Source: Torymus aiolomorphi (lineage: Eukaryota; Arthropoda; Insecta; Hymenoptera; Torymidae). Taken from it: 64,000 nt of DNA. The stretch's first letter is position 1. Every line of letters starts with the position of its first letter. The stretch is from positions 248,214,930 to 248,278,929 of the forward strand of contig CM070874.1 of the NCBI GenBank assembly GCA_036365515.1, read 5' to 3'. Positions 41,898 through 52,113 of this stretch are shown here, one piece after another. Below the pieces are notes generated by a model. It was given only the letters and a program-made list of their open reading frames with translations, did no database searches and had not been told where the DNA came from. A program made the position numbers and the translations under genes.

Positions 41898-42428
41898 GTG
41901 GGGGAGGACGCTATTCCGGAGAATAGCGTAAGACTAAAGGAGTTGGTGGGGGTCGAGGATGTGGTGGAGGCAGCAGGACTTGACAACAGAAACTTTATTC
42001 AAGTCAAGGTCGGAGGTGAACCGTATCTTGCGCTATTAGATCTTGGTGCTACGATATCTCTAGTGCGCTCACGACTGTTAAATAAATATCCAGATCGCCT
42101 ACGAAAGTCGAGTGGCCAGATGAAAGGGGCATCAGGAGTCCCAATGAAGGTGCAGCGTAACTTACGCATCTCAATCGACGTCGACGGCCACCTAGGAATA
42201 CTGGAGTTCCGAGAAGTCGAGGAGATAATTCACCATATCATCTTAGGTATGGACTTTGGGATCGAGTGGGACTCGTCGTTGCGGTTTCGAGCCAAACAAT
42301 GGAAGTGCGGAGAGCAAGGGGGATGGCATCCCTTTGCGGACAATATCGAGGATTCATGCCCGGCAATCATGGCCAAATGTGCAGGCTTAACGGAAATGAC
42401 ACCGAGTGAAGCGGAACGAATCAAATAA
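41898..42428 (+). pseudogene. Gypsy aspartic protease
   Basis: This 176-codon frame carries a retroviral-type aspartic protease: the active-site loop reads ALLDLGATISLV, where the family normally has D-T/S-G, so the threonine is replaced by leucine. The second conserved block is HHIILGMDFG. The protease would cut Gag-Pol. With the D-L-G change it is probably inactive or mis-sequenced. It ends in a stop at the junction to RT. Confidence 0.82.
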
Positions 42429-42939
42429 ATCGTCGATGGATTGGTTCATAAACCGGCCACGGACTATCCACCAACCGCGTACCTGACCGAGCATCACATC
42501 GAGCTGGCCGACTATATGCCAATTCGTCATGCCCCTAGGCGACGACCGCCAGCCATGTAGGGGTAGCCCCAGAACTGTCTGAGAGATGCGTCGAGCGGGG
42601 TTCATCGAGAGATCTGCAAGCGAATGGTGCCACACCCCTGTAATCCAGAAGAAATCAGATGGAAAATTTCGATTTTGCATTGATTTCCGAGACCTGAACG
42701 CCAGGAGTATAAGAGATGGATATCCAATACCAAACATGGACGGCATACTGGATAAGCTTTGATGAGCGAAAGACGTCTCATAGGTGGCCTTAAAGAATAC
42801 ATATTTCCAGGTCGCTCTAGATGAGGAGAGTAGGTAGTATACGGCCTTCGCGGTCTCAGGGTCAGGACTTTGGCAGTTTAAGAGAATGTCATTCGGACTG
42901 ACAAATGCGCCAGACATTTGAAAGGATGATTGAAAGGTC
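42429..42939 (+). pseudogene. Gypsy reverse transcriptase, N-terminal fragment
   Basis: RT pieces are readable in alternating frames: YPPTAYLTEHHIEL, KKSDGKFRFCIDFRDLN, YPIPNMDGILDKL, YFQVALDE, and SGLWQFKRM followed by FGLTNAP and TFERMIE. This is the order of RT motifs up to just before the YxDD box, and the sequence ends there. At least four stops and two frameshifts are present. Immediately after 42,939 the sequence becomes unrelated AT-rich DNA, so this is a truncation break. Confidence 0.82.
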
Positions 42940-43440
42940 AAATTACAAAATATTACATTATTTCTGATTGTTTAATATTTTTCTATGTGCTCTTGAGAAA
43001 AACAGATACTTCTGATTATTTGATAATGGTTTAAACATTATTATATGTGAAAAAGTTCGACAACTGTTGCAAATAGTAGGAATGAAAGAAATACTCTCCA
43101 TTTGTGGCATGGGATGTTATTATTATTAAATTTCATGACTAATTGTGACCTTGTGACACTTGTGCATGTGCTTTTATGAACATGTAATATGGATCATATT
43201 ATATGTTAAAATGAATAAATTTCATATAAAAAGAGGGTAAATAGTCAAAATAAAAAAAAGTGGAATAAGAAAGTTATAATAAAATAAATGTAAAAATAAC
43301 TTCATTATGTGATTATATACGGATCCAGGACAAATTTTGTATTTTCTGAAAACAAATGAGCAGTGGGTAACTTGAATTACGTAAATATATATTAAAAATT
43401 GCTAGATTCAATTAAAATCACGCAACGTTTAATTAGTAAA
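42940..43440. other. AT-rich spacer, no gene
   Basis: The break after the gypsy RT leads into AT-rich sequence with no coding capacity or repeats that I can support. Confidence 0.5.
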
Positions 43441-43800
43441 TAGGCTATGGCCATCTCTTAAGGTCTATGTTCGGGCTGTCTTTCCTTATTTTGGTGACAC
43501 TCACACACATTCTCACTCAAACTCGATACTTACTCTGTAACGCATCAACAATAAGATACGACTTTTACTATCCAATGAGAGGGCTCGTTACAATCGCGCG
43601 TTTAAGGGGGAGACTCGCGGTCTCTCTTTCGCGAACGCGTTTAGTCAGTCTTCGAGCGGAGAGCACAGAGCGCACAGGCCTCCCCCGCTTCTTTGCACCG
43701 CATTGAATAAAACCACGTTTTTTTTCTACTCAACGAATTCTTGTGAGTTTCTCTTTTGCCGCCTACCACGATACCACATCCAACAAACCCTCACATTTTT
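43441..43800 (+). repeat. LTR-like promoter and U5 region
   Basis: A GC-richer segment with a GTCAGTCTTCGAGCGGAGAG block, AATAAA at 43,706 and a following GT-rich stretch precedes a primer-binding-like site. This order (initiator, polyadenylation signal, U5) is that of an LTR end. The left border is not determined. Confidence 0.45.
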
Positions 43801-43817
43801 TGGTCCTTGGAGCCGGA
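43801..43817 (+). other. Primer-binding-like site of a BEL/Pao-type element
   Basis: TGGTCCTTGGAGCCGGA closely resembles the TGGTCCTTCGAGCCGG-type sequence I associate with the 5' end of insect BEL/Pao internal regions. The open frames that follow (43,743-44,165) do not resemble BEL Gag, so the element is broken or belongs to another family. Confidence 0.4.
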
Positions 43818-44480
43818 TGTGGTAAAGTTCAAACGCAGTTTACGCGCAATTCCGCGGGGATTAAACGAGTGCTTCGGAAGCTACGAGAACTTCAACGAAG
43901 AACACGTGCAGCTTATGTCACTCAATCACCTGCTATTCGGAATTACGCGGAGGAAACTCCAGAACATCTGCTGCACGAGTACGAGGCCGCCGCTTCGTGT
44001 CGACCAGATACGGGGGTAACAGGAGCGCGCGCAAAGATTACGCCGACTCACACGCCCTCGAGACAATCCGAGGAGGTGACATCGCCGTACGTCTACCACG
44101 TGGAGGCTCACCGCATCAAATTGGAGAAGGAGGGGAGGGGTACGTTCCCCCTGCCTCGCTTCTAGGGCAAGCGCATCTCTATCGTCTCTTCGCTCTCTCG
44201 ATTGGAAGGGGGACAAGAGAAAAATAAAAAGAGAAAAACAGACATGAGGTAATGTACACTCACATACACACACATTATTTAATTGGTGTGTACAGGTATG
44301 TTGTGCGAGCGCCTACGCCTCACACACATTCACGCAACCACATAAGGGGAACCGAGTAGGCGCAGCAAACACTTGTTGCCGCCGCTGCCTCAGCCACGAG
44401 GGACGACACGTGCAGTGCTAGCAGGTGCGGGGACGCCGCCTGCCGCGGCTGCTTGTGACGTCACCGAGCGCCGCTCGACA

Positions 44481-44512
<32 letters not shown>

Positions 44513-45800
44513 ACAGTGCATGCGCTGTGTACGCCCCGCTGTTACCCACACAACTTCTCACCTACGGCCGACACCGACGCTATACCTGCATGGCTTGCTG
44601 GCTGCTATAGCCGTTGCCTCTGGAACAGGACATCGTTCGCGCGGTCACATGTACCGCCGACCGAATACATACGCCGTGTCGCCTCACGCTGTAGACGACG
44701 ACACGACGCACATCGTGGCTCGCCGGCTGCTATAGCCGCGTCCACACCAACGCACACTCACGCTGACGGAGCATTGCTGCCGGCGGTGAGACACCGACAC
44801 TGCGCGACGCATACCGCGTCAGCGCAGCTTCATCGCTGTGTGTGCCGCTCACGGCTACACCTCATGCTGCACGGCTCACTGGCTTCCATAGCCGCGGCCG
44901 CCATCTCGAACACGCTCCGCTGTGTTCCACCGCATAGCCTAACACGACAGCTGTTACGGCTCACGTACGTTCTCATACGCCGTACAACACCGCAGATCAT
45001 CACCGTTCCGGGGTCGTCACGATCATCGTTTTCAGCACCAAGTTCCTTCGCACGGACACCGTCTTCAAGCGTAGCAATGGTAAGGTAGAGCTCCACTGCC
45101 GCCTGCCGGAATACACGCTGCCACCGCATTCAACTAAAAAGTGACTTCGTTCCTTTACTGGATTACTGCGATTCTGCACATTGTTAGCAGTTCTACTAAT
45201 TCCTCTGTGCTTTAGGAGAATTGTAGTTTATTTTGTAGTATTTTCTTTAAGCAGTTCACTGAAATTGAAATCCCTTGCAACTTCAATTTTCATTCGCAAG
45301 TAGTTTATTCAAAGCACTTAGGTACTGGTACAACTGCCAAATTAATTTAGATGCGACATCGCTAATATATTGGACCTTTGTGATTATATTTAAATTTATA
45401 TACCCATGTCGGATTCGATTGTTGGTTTGAATTGACATTTGAAAATAACTTGCGTTTTTTGATCTCGTATATCGAAGTTCATAATTCATCGTTTGATTTG
45501 ATATTTGTAGTTAGCATCCACTTTAGGTATGATGCTTACTCTCTACAATTAGATTACTTGGGGAACTCCTTGCGCTAATAGTGCCAGATACAATCTCATT
45601 TTCTTCAAGCTTCTCTTAAAGTTGTACTGGAAATCAGTACTATTTGGTTTATTTCGTGTAGTTACGCACTTTAGTTATCACATCACCGCAATTTAACGAG
45701 TCTCTCATCAGATGCTGGACGGCATCAAATATTAGCTAATCCGCTCTACTTTATTTTACTTCTTCTTAGTATTTAATCGGGTTGTAGCATCAATATCGAG
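43818..45800. other. GC-rich region and leader upstream of BEL gag, with (CT)n
   Basis: From 44,370 to 45,130 the DNA is GC-rich and contains an uninterrupted (CT)n run at about 44,482-44,511 and repeated GGCTGCTATAGCCG-like palindromes. Long frames here are compositional artefacts. From 45,130 it turns AT-rich until the BEL gag start. It may hold the LTR and leader of the following BEL copy, but I could not find matching LTR ends. Confidence 0.4.
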
Positions 45801-46697
45801 ATGGCTTCCATTGACAGCCAATTACGCGTTCGCTCGCAGATACTCAACGCCTTCGACAATTTTAAAAAGTTAGGCAAAGTTAAGATGACTGAAGGCGCGT
45901 GTACCACTCGCCTGCTGCGACTGAAAGATCTATGGAGTAAGTTCGAAGCCGATCACTTCGAATTTCTTGATAATGATGAAATCGACTCTTCTGATAACTA
46001 TTTTACCACCGATGTATATAGTCAAATGGAAGAAGCCTACTTAATCAATCTCGGGTTATTTCAAGACTTTCTGTATAGTTTGAAATCAGGTACATCTTCG
46101 ACGAGCGCGGACTCGCGCCCTGTTCTAAGCGCAGAGAACTTTGACTTTAATCGAGCTAAGCTCCCTACTATCGTTCTTCCCTCTTTTAGTGGAGACATCC
46201 ACGAGTGTATCAAATTTCGGGATATCTTCAACGAAATGGTTTTGAAGCGGTTCAATTTACCTAACATGTATAAGATGCATCACCTTCGTAGCTCCCTCAA
46301 AGGTGAAGCCTGATCACATGTGATTCCGCCAGCTGGCGAACATTTTGATGACGCTTGGTCCACATCTAAGTCGTTCTACGACAATCTCAACTTACTCATT
46401 AATCGTTTAGTCAGCAAATTACTTCCTTTTGACGTCATGCCTGCCAATACGGCTCACGAAATAACACGAGTTCACCCCGGCTTTAAAAATCTATTAAAAG
46501 CTCTCAAATCACTGGGGAGTCCTGTGGATGCATGGGATCACATCACAGTTAACTTGACTGTGAGCAAGTTAGCCCCTCTATTTCAAGCGAAGTGGGCGGA
46601 AACTGTATCCAAACGCGAAGATTCTACAGTTCACCCTACGTTCGATGAACTCGACAAGTACTTAAACACCGAACGGTTATCATTGACTCATCTTTAA
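45801..46697 (+). pseudogene. BEL/Pao Gag, plus-strand copy
   Basis: The Met at 45,801 begins a BEL-type Gag with an N-terminal coiled region, then LPTIVLPSFSGDIHECIKFR and FNLPNMYKMHHLRSSLKGEA. This is the DUF1759 block characteristic of BEL/Pao elements. A TGA at 46,311 follows. The same frame family goes on with AWSTSKSFYDNLNLLINRLV and WDHITVNLTVSKLAPL to 46,697. Past that point the element jumps to the RNase H/integrase connection, so zinc knuckles, protease and RT are deleted. Confidence 0.9.
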
Positions 46698-46699
46698 CG

Positions 46700-47770
46700 A
46701 ACTAGTCAAGATCGCTGGTGGCATGGCCCTAGACGCCTACGCGAGAATAATCTCGAGTGGCTCAGCTCGAGCGAATTCTGCTCCGCTGCAGAACGTTCGA
46801 CAGCATCACTAACTGAAACTCATCGACAGTGTATCGGGCAATATTGCTAGTGTTCCCGCTGCCGCTGACTCTGTAGTTTAGGATCTGGTTAATCGTTATT
46901 CCTCACTCAGTAAATTAGTTTGCGTATCGATTTACAGTTTACGTTTTTTCAAACACACATTGCATCGTGCCTCTTTCTCGTTAAGAATCTCGCCAGTGAT
47001 ACGAGATTTTCCACTTCACGATCGCATCCACATGTCAGGCACTGAAGTTCGCCACGCTAAAATTCTCTGGTGTTACTTAACACAACGAGTACATTTCAAG
47101 AGGAAATTCGAACTCTTGAAGGCCGGGCAAGTCCTGCCAAGAGGTCATGCCCTCCAAAACTTGTTTCCTATTTATAAAGATGGAGTCATCAGGGTGGGCG
47201 GTCGACTTAAACACTCCACCTTGAGTTCTAATGAGAAATTTCCAGTCATACTCCCGTCCATCAGTGTGTTCACCGATTTAGTCATAAGGTGTTGCCACCA
47301 TTTGATGCTGCACGGAGGTTCACAACTCTGTCTCGCTCTGATCAGACGTCTCTTCTGGATCGTCAAAGGTAGAGTCAAGGTGAAAGCTTTCGTCAGAAGC
47401 TGCATCATTTACAGGCGGTTTGAGGCATCCCCGGAATGCCAGCTGATGGGTGATCTGCCCGCTAAGAGAGTACAACCCGCGCGCCCCTTCGCTCATACTG
47501 GTGTGGATTACACTGGTTCATTTTCATTTGTGGGTACAAGTCGTATAAAGGCTACTTTGCCATATTCGTGTGTCTGTGTACCAAAGCAGTACATTCAGAG
47601 GTTGTCGCTGGCTATGATACGGCCGCATTCATCGTAGCCTTCAAGCGTTTTGTATCCCGCCGTGGCCCCTGTTTGTCTTCTTCGCGATCAGGGTACGAAT
47701 TTCATCGGAGCTGATGCTGAGTTATGTCGCGTGCACTCCGTGGGATCTTCGTTTAGGTCTCGCAAGACCT
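46700..47770 (+). pseudogene. BEL/Pao connection and integrase N-terminal region, plus-strand copy
   Basis: Degenerate WWHGP-type connection sequence (46,710-46,740) is followed by RVGGRLKHSTL, the HHLMLHGGSQ histidine pair and a YRRFEA-type degraded cysteine region. These make up the HHCC zinc-binding domain of BEL integrase. The start of the catalytic core, FAHTGVDYTGSF, is present, and past 47,640 a decayed DQGTNFIGAD can be read in shifted frames. Direct joining of Gag to this part shows an internal deletion. It cannot integrate DNA. Confidence 0.82.
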
Positions 47771-47894
47771 TGGTTGATAATTACAATGTTAATGAGAACA
47801 CCGATAACATGAGTAATTAACGTTTGTTTAATTACTTCTTAATTGCCTGTTTTGATTATTTGTTTATGTTTGTTTACATAAGCAAACTGTTTTT
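47771..47894. other. Junction between two BEL copies
   Basis: The plus-strand copy decays here, and the minus-strand copy's 3' LTR begins at 47,895. No second element or duplication is visible. Confidence 0.4.
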
Positions 47895-48216
47895 TGTTGT
47901 AATACAAGGGTAGAGATCGTGGACTGAAGGTTCAATTAATTGATAAGGCTTTCGTGTGAAGAATATGTAGTTTTATTGTCGATGTTTTATTGTGCCACTT
48001 GTCGTACAAAAGTGCTGCTGTCTCTCCTGGCCGTCGTGCGTGAACTGACGCCGGCCGGCGTCGAGAAGTGCCGTCGGCGTGTCTTGGTCGATGGAGGGGC
48101 GGTAGAGAGGCGCATGGCGAGTGCTGACTGGCTGCGCGCCTGCTCGAGGCGAACATTGCCTTATAAGGCACAATGACGTCAGCGTCTCGCATGTTCAAGG
48201 CGTTGGATCGCCAACA
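47895..48216 (-). repeat. Candidate 3' LTR of the minus-strand BEL copy
   Basis: On the minus strand it begins TGTTGGCGATCC immediately downstream of the end of pol and ends TTACAACA; TGTTG and CAACA are inverted. It contains TATAAGG and two AATAAA-type signals near the end. The 322 bp length is reasonable for a short BEL LTR. A matching 5' LTR was not found beyond 56,151, so the call rests on position and motifs. Confidence 0.5.
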
Positions 48217-49160
48217 TTCCGCCCACCTTCGGCAAACTGGCTAACGGTCTCAATCCTTGGGTTGGAGGCGGACGAAAGATGGCGCCCGAACAGGGACGTC
48301 GAAGTGTGGAGGTGGCCGTGCGAAGCTCGACGACACGGGTGAGGCCATCACTCCCTGGATGGATGGCTGATGCGTGCGATGGGCCATTTGGATGGAGGCG
48401 TAAGCTCGTTGCGAACGAGAACGAGTTCGCCCACGGCGACTGAGGGTTGCGGCTGTCTCCACTTCATACGTGAATGCAGAGCCGTCAAGTACTCTGTGGA
48501 CCACCTGGCCCAGAAATGTTGCGTCATCTGGCTGATTAAAAGCCAGCGTTTTCCTGGAGGCACATTGGCTTCGGTGAGGTCTTCTTCAGGCACTAAAAAT
48601 GACGAACGCTGTATAAGAAAATGTGACGGTGAAAGGAAATCAAGGTCAGACGGATCATCAGTGAGAGCAGTTAAAGGTCTCGAATTTAGGCAGGCTTCAA
48701 TTCGGCACATGAGGGTAGCGAGTTAGGAAAAGGTGAGAACTTGTTCTCCAATGACTCGGCGCATATGATGTTTCGCCGATTTAACTGCGACTTCCCAAAT
48801 GCCACCAAAATGAGGCGCATCGGGAGGATTGAAGATCCAAGAAGTTCCTTCTTGAGCAAGAGTGTTTACAATCCAAGAAGAGAAAGATGAAGAGGCATCG
48901 AGCATCTGTTTGAGTTGAGCATCTGCACCTACGAAGTTTGTTCCTTGGTCAGAATAAAATTCTTTGCAATGTCCTCTACGAGCTGTAAATCGATGGGAGG
49001 CAACGATAGACGCTTCACTCGTGTAGTCTTCGACTACCTCGATGTATACGGCTCTAGTAGCCATACGGACAAAGATCGCAATATATCCTTTCATTTTACC
49101 CTTTCCTTGAGTTTTAGTAAGGCGAAAGTTAAAAGGGCCTGCGTAGTCGACACCCGAGCG
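48217..49160 (-). pseudogene. BEL/Pao integrase core and C-terminus, minus strand
   Basis: The minus strand reads GVDYAGPFNFRLTKTQGKGK, ATRAVYIEVVEDYTSEA, FYSDQGTNFVGADAQLKQM and PPDAPHFGGIWEVAVKSAKH, a DDE integrase core with its first two aspartates and the GGIWE glutamate. After a stop near 48,723 the C-terminal part continues (RIEACLNSRPLTALTDDPSD, FLIQRSSFLVPE, VGELVLVRNE), ending beside the LTR. Its upstream border, GAGCGCTCGGGTG at about 49,150-49,160, is where the inverted block begins. Confidence 0.9.
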
Positions 49161-49163
49161 CTC

Positions 49164-52113
49164 ATCGTGGAGAAAGTATTAAATGTACAGGAGTACTTAT
49201 AGCTACCGCTAGGGTTAACGCCTTTGGTCGTAATGGAACCAAAATTCAAGTTCGTGCGCTGATCGACCCCGGATCTCAAATCTCACTTTTTTCACAAGCT
49301 TTGTGTATCTTGCTTTCTCTAAATTGTAGAACCAGTCACACGCACATTCAAGGTATAGGAGAAAAGACAGCTGCCGTGTCTTCGAAGGTAGCTTGTCTTA
49401 CTATACAACCTCATTTTGATCCAACTTATTCTCTAGAAGTGGATACTATAATCTTACCAAGATTATCTTCGTATATGCCTCCCGTCGTAGGTGATAATAC
49501 TAATTTCAAATACTTGAGAGGGCTGCAGCTAGCAGATCCCATGTATTTTGAATCATCACGCATCGATATTATTCTCGGTGTAAGCGCCTATGCGCAAATC
49601 ATTGAAAATCAAATTGTTAAGGGCCAAAGCCTTCAGCCGATAGCGCTTAGTTCCACACTCGGATGACTTTTGACAGGTAATCTCTCTTCGTCAACTTCAG
49701 AAATAGGGCTAGAATCAACATCTCTTCATTGTTCGGACAGCTGCGAGCATGAAGCCAAACTTTTGGAGCTCGTACAATATTTTTGGAGGGCGGAGGAGAT
49801 AGTCACTGACAAAGAATCTTACTCGCCTGACGAACAAGGGCGAGAAACTCAAAATAGCCTATACAGAGTTTATGAAAGAGTACATTGACCTAGGTCATAT
49901 GTCGCTCTCCTCGAATTTCGATTCGTTGTCTAACAAAAGTCAAGCCTTCTTACCACATCGTGGTGTGTGGAAGGAAACCAGTACAACTACCAAATTACGT
50001 ACTGTGTTTAATGGTTCCAGTAAAACCAAAACAGGGGTGTCGGTCAATGATCTTCTACAAGTTGGACCCAATCTTCTTTAGAATCCATTGATCTGTGCCT
50101 GGCGTAGGTATAAGATCGCACTTTCAGCTGACGTGGAAAAAATGTTCAGACAAATTGGTGTCGAATAATGTGATCAACCTTTTCAGTCGATTTTATGGCG
50201 ATTTAACAAGAGTGAACCCATTAAAGTTTATCGCCTAACCACAGTGACATATGGATTGGCCTGTTCGCCGTTTCTAGCCATACGCACACTCTTGAGACTA
50301 GCCGAAGATTATGGCAAAACTTATCCGATCGCAGCTTAAGCTGTTCGCTCAGAAATGTATTCTGATAATGTGCTATCTGGTGCACATTCGTTAGAAGATG
50401 CTTTACTTAAACGAGATGAGTTAATTCAACTCTTTAAACAAGGTCATCTTAATCTCCGCAAGTGGACTTCAAATAATGCTGAAGTACTCTCTTCTCTACC
50501 TCCTAATATGTTAGCTGCAGATTTAATCGCTTTATTTGCCTCCGAAACATCTGTACCAATTCTAGGTATAGATTGGCAACCTAACACAGACTTCTTTAGT
50601 TTTCATATCGAAGATGCTCCTTCTGCCTCGCCCTTTACGAAACGCACCATTCTTTCAAGAATCGCTCGAATCTTCGATCCCATGGGATGGTTGGCTCCTG
50701 TTGTAATAACCGCAAAGATTATTATGCAGTCTCTGTGGATGCTTAAGTTTAGTTGGGATGAAGAACTTCCTCTCGACATCTCCAATCGGTGGCAGTCTTG
50801 GTTGCAAGATCTTCAACATATAAGTCACATCAGAATCCCTCGCTGGAGTGGATATACTCTACAATGCGAACTTCTAGAAATCCACGGATTCGCAGACGCA
50901 TTGAAGTTTGCGTATGGTGCAGTAGTCTATCTGCGCTTAATCCGTACCCAAGAAGTGCTCGTCACTCTTCAAGTGGCTAAAACGCGAGTAGCTCCACTTA
51001 AGACGATAAGCATACCTCGTTTAGAACTTCGCGCTGCGTTGCTACTTGCTCGCCTCGCTCAAACGTTTATCGAATCGTTCCCAATAAAGATTGAACGTGT
51101 GCACCTTTGGTCTGATACAGCGGATGTTATTTTTTAGCTGAAAGGCCATCCTTCAAGATGGAGTGTTTTCGTGGCTATTAGGTGTTCTGAAATTCACACA
51201 CTATTGCCTCACACATATTGGCATCATGTGCGATCAGCTGACAACCCCGCCGATGTCATATCACGAGGTATTGAGCAGTCAAAGCTAGCCTCGCAAAGCC
51301 TGTGGTGGAAAGGTCCCGCATGGCTCTCTGATAGCCATGAACCTTGGTCGAGGTCTCATGATGAACTCAATTTCTCGTTAACCAGACTGAATCTTCAATC
51401 TAGTCACAATCTAGTCGCTAGTAAGGGCACACCAAATTCTGTTGAGAATACTCCAGAAATTTGGAGTCTTATTAATAAGTACTCTTCATTTGATAAATTG
51501 ATACGGATGGCATCGTACTGCTTCAGATTCATCAATAGAGTCTGCTCGAAAGTAGCGCGTACGACGTCTTCAAATTCAGGCGTTAGTTTTCTCTCTGTTT
51601 GTCAATCCCTATTATGACACGACTCTCCGAGTTCAAAGGAGATAAGCGCTATTGAGATTGCAAACTGCCAACTTTGTTTGATGTACTTAATTCAGACAGC
51701 TTATTTTAAGTCTGAGCTTCAACAATTAGCTAGAAAAGGTACACTTTCGTCTAAAAGTCCTCTGTCATCGCTAAACCCCTTGATTCAAAATCATTTGCTC
51801 AGGGTGGGCGGCCGCCTCTCTCGTCCTCTGCTCGAAGAAGATACGAAGCATCCTCTTATTTTACCTGCTAATTGTCATTTCACTACGCTGATAATTCAGG
51901 ATGCTCATCAGCGTACTCTTCATGGTTGTATTCAATTAACACTTGCCATACTCCGGCGTCAGTACTGGATAGTCAAAGGTCGATCCGCGGTTAAGAAACT
52001 CATTAGAACACGCCATACATGCTCACGACATCCTGCTCGAGTGCCAACACAATTAATGGACGAACTGCCAAAGGCTCGAGTGCGTCTTTCTTCGCCATTC
52101 GAGCGCCCGGGTG
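49164..52113 (+). pseudogene. BEL/Pao protease-RT-RNase H-integrase zinc domain, plus-strand arm
   Basis: The domain order is protease (ALIDPGSQISLFSQAL), RT (FLPHRGVWKETSTTTKLRTV, VNDLLQVGPNLL), the palm box MYSDNVLSGA in place of Y-x-D-D, LGIDWQP, FDPMGWLAPVVI, RNase H (EIHGFADALKFAYGAVVYLR, SIPRLELRAALLLARL) and the integrase zinc region (RVGGRLSRPLLEED, ILRRQYWIVKGR, ending SPFERPG). Stops and frameshifts at 49,664, near 50,080-50,170, 51,136 and 51,615 kill it. It is oriented opposite to the BEL sequences on both sides. Its left border joins the minus-strand integrase core and its right border joins the minus-strand arm with no spacer. Confidence 0.9.

Larger units (their letters stand above)
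35676..42939 (+). mobile_element. Ty3/gypsy retrotransposon, 3'-truncated
   Basis: The order is 5' LTR (35,676-37,830), primer-binding site, leader, gag, zinc knuckles, protease and the first third of RT, all on the plus strand. RT stops abruptly at about 42,939. RNase H, integrase and 3' LTR are absent. Frames are broken in several places and two further insertions are present (37,027-37,735 and 40,214-40,590). The composition is GC-rich and CpG-rich compared with its surroundings. Confidence 0.85.

Noticed and set aside
44373..45129. Frames of 99 to 190 codons
   Set aside because: Serine/arginine/histidine-rich products result from GC-rich composition and a (CT)n run; no domain is visible.
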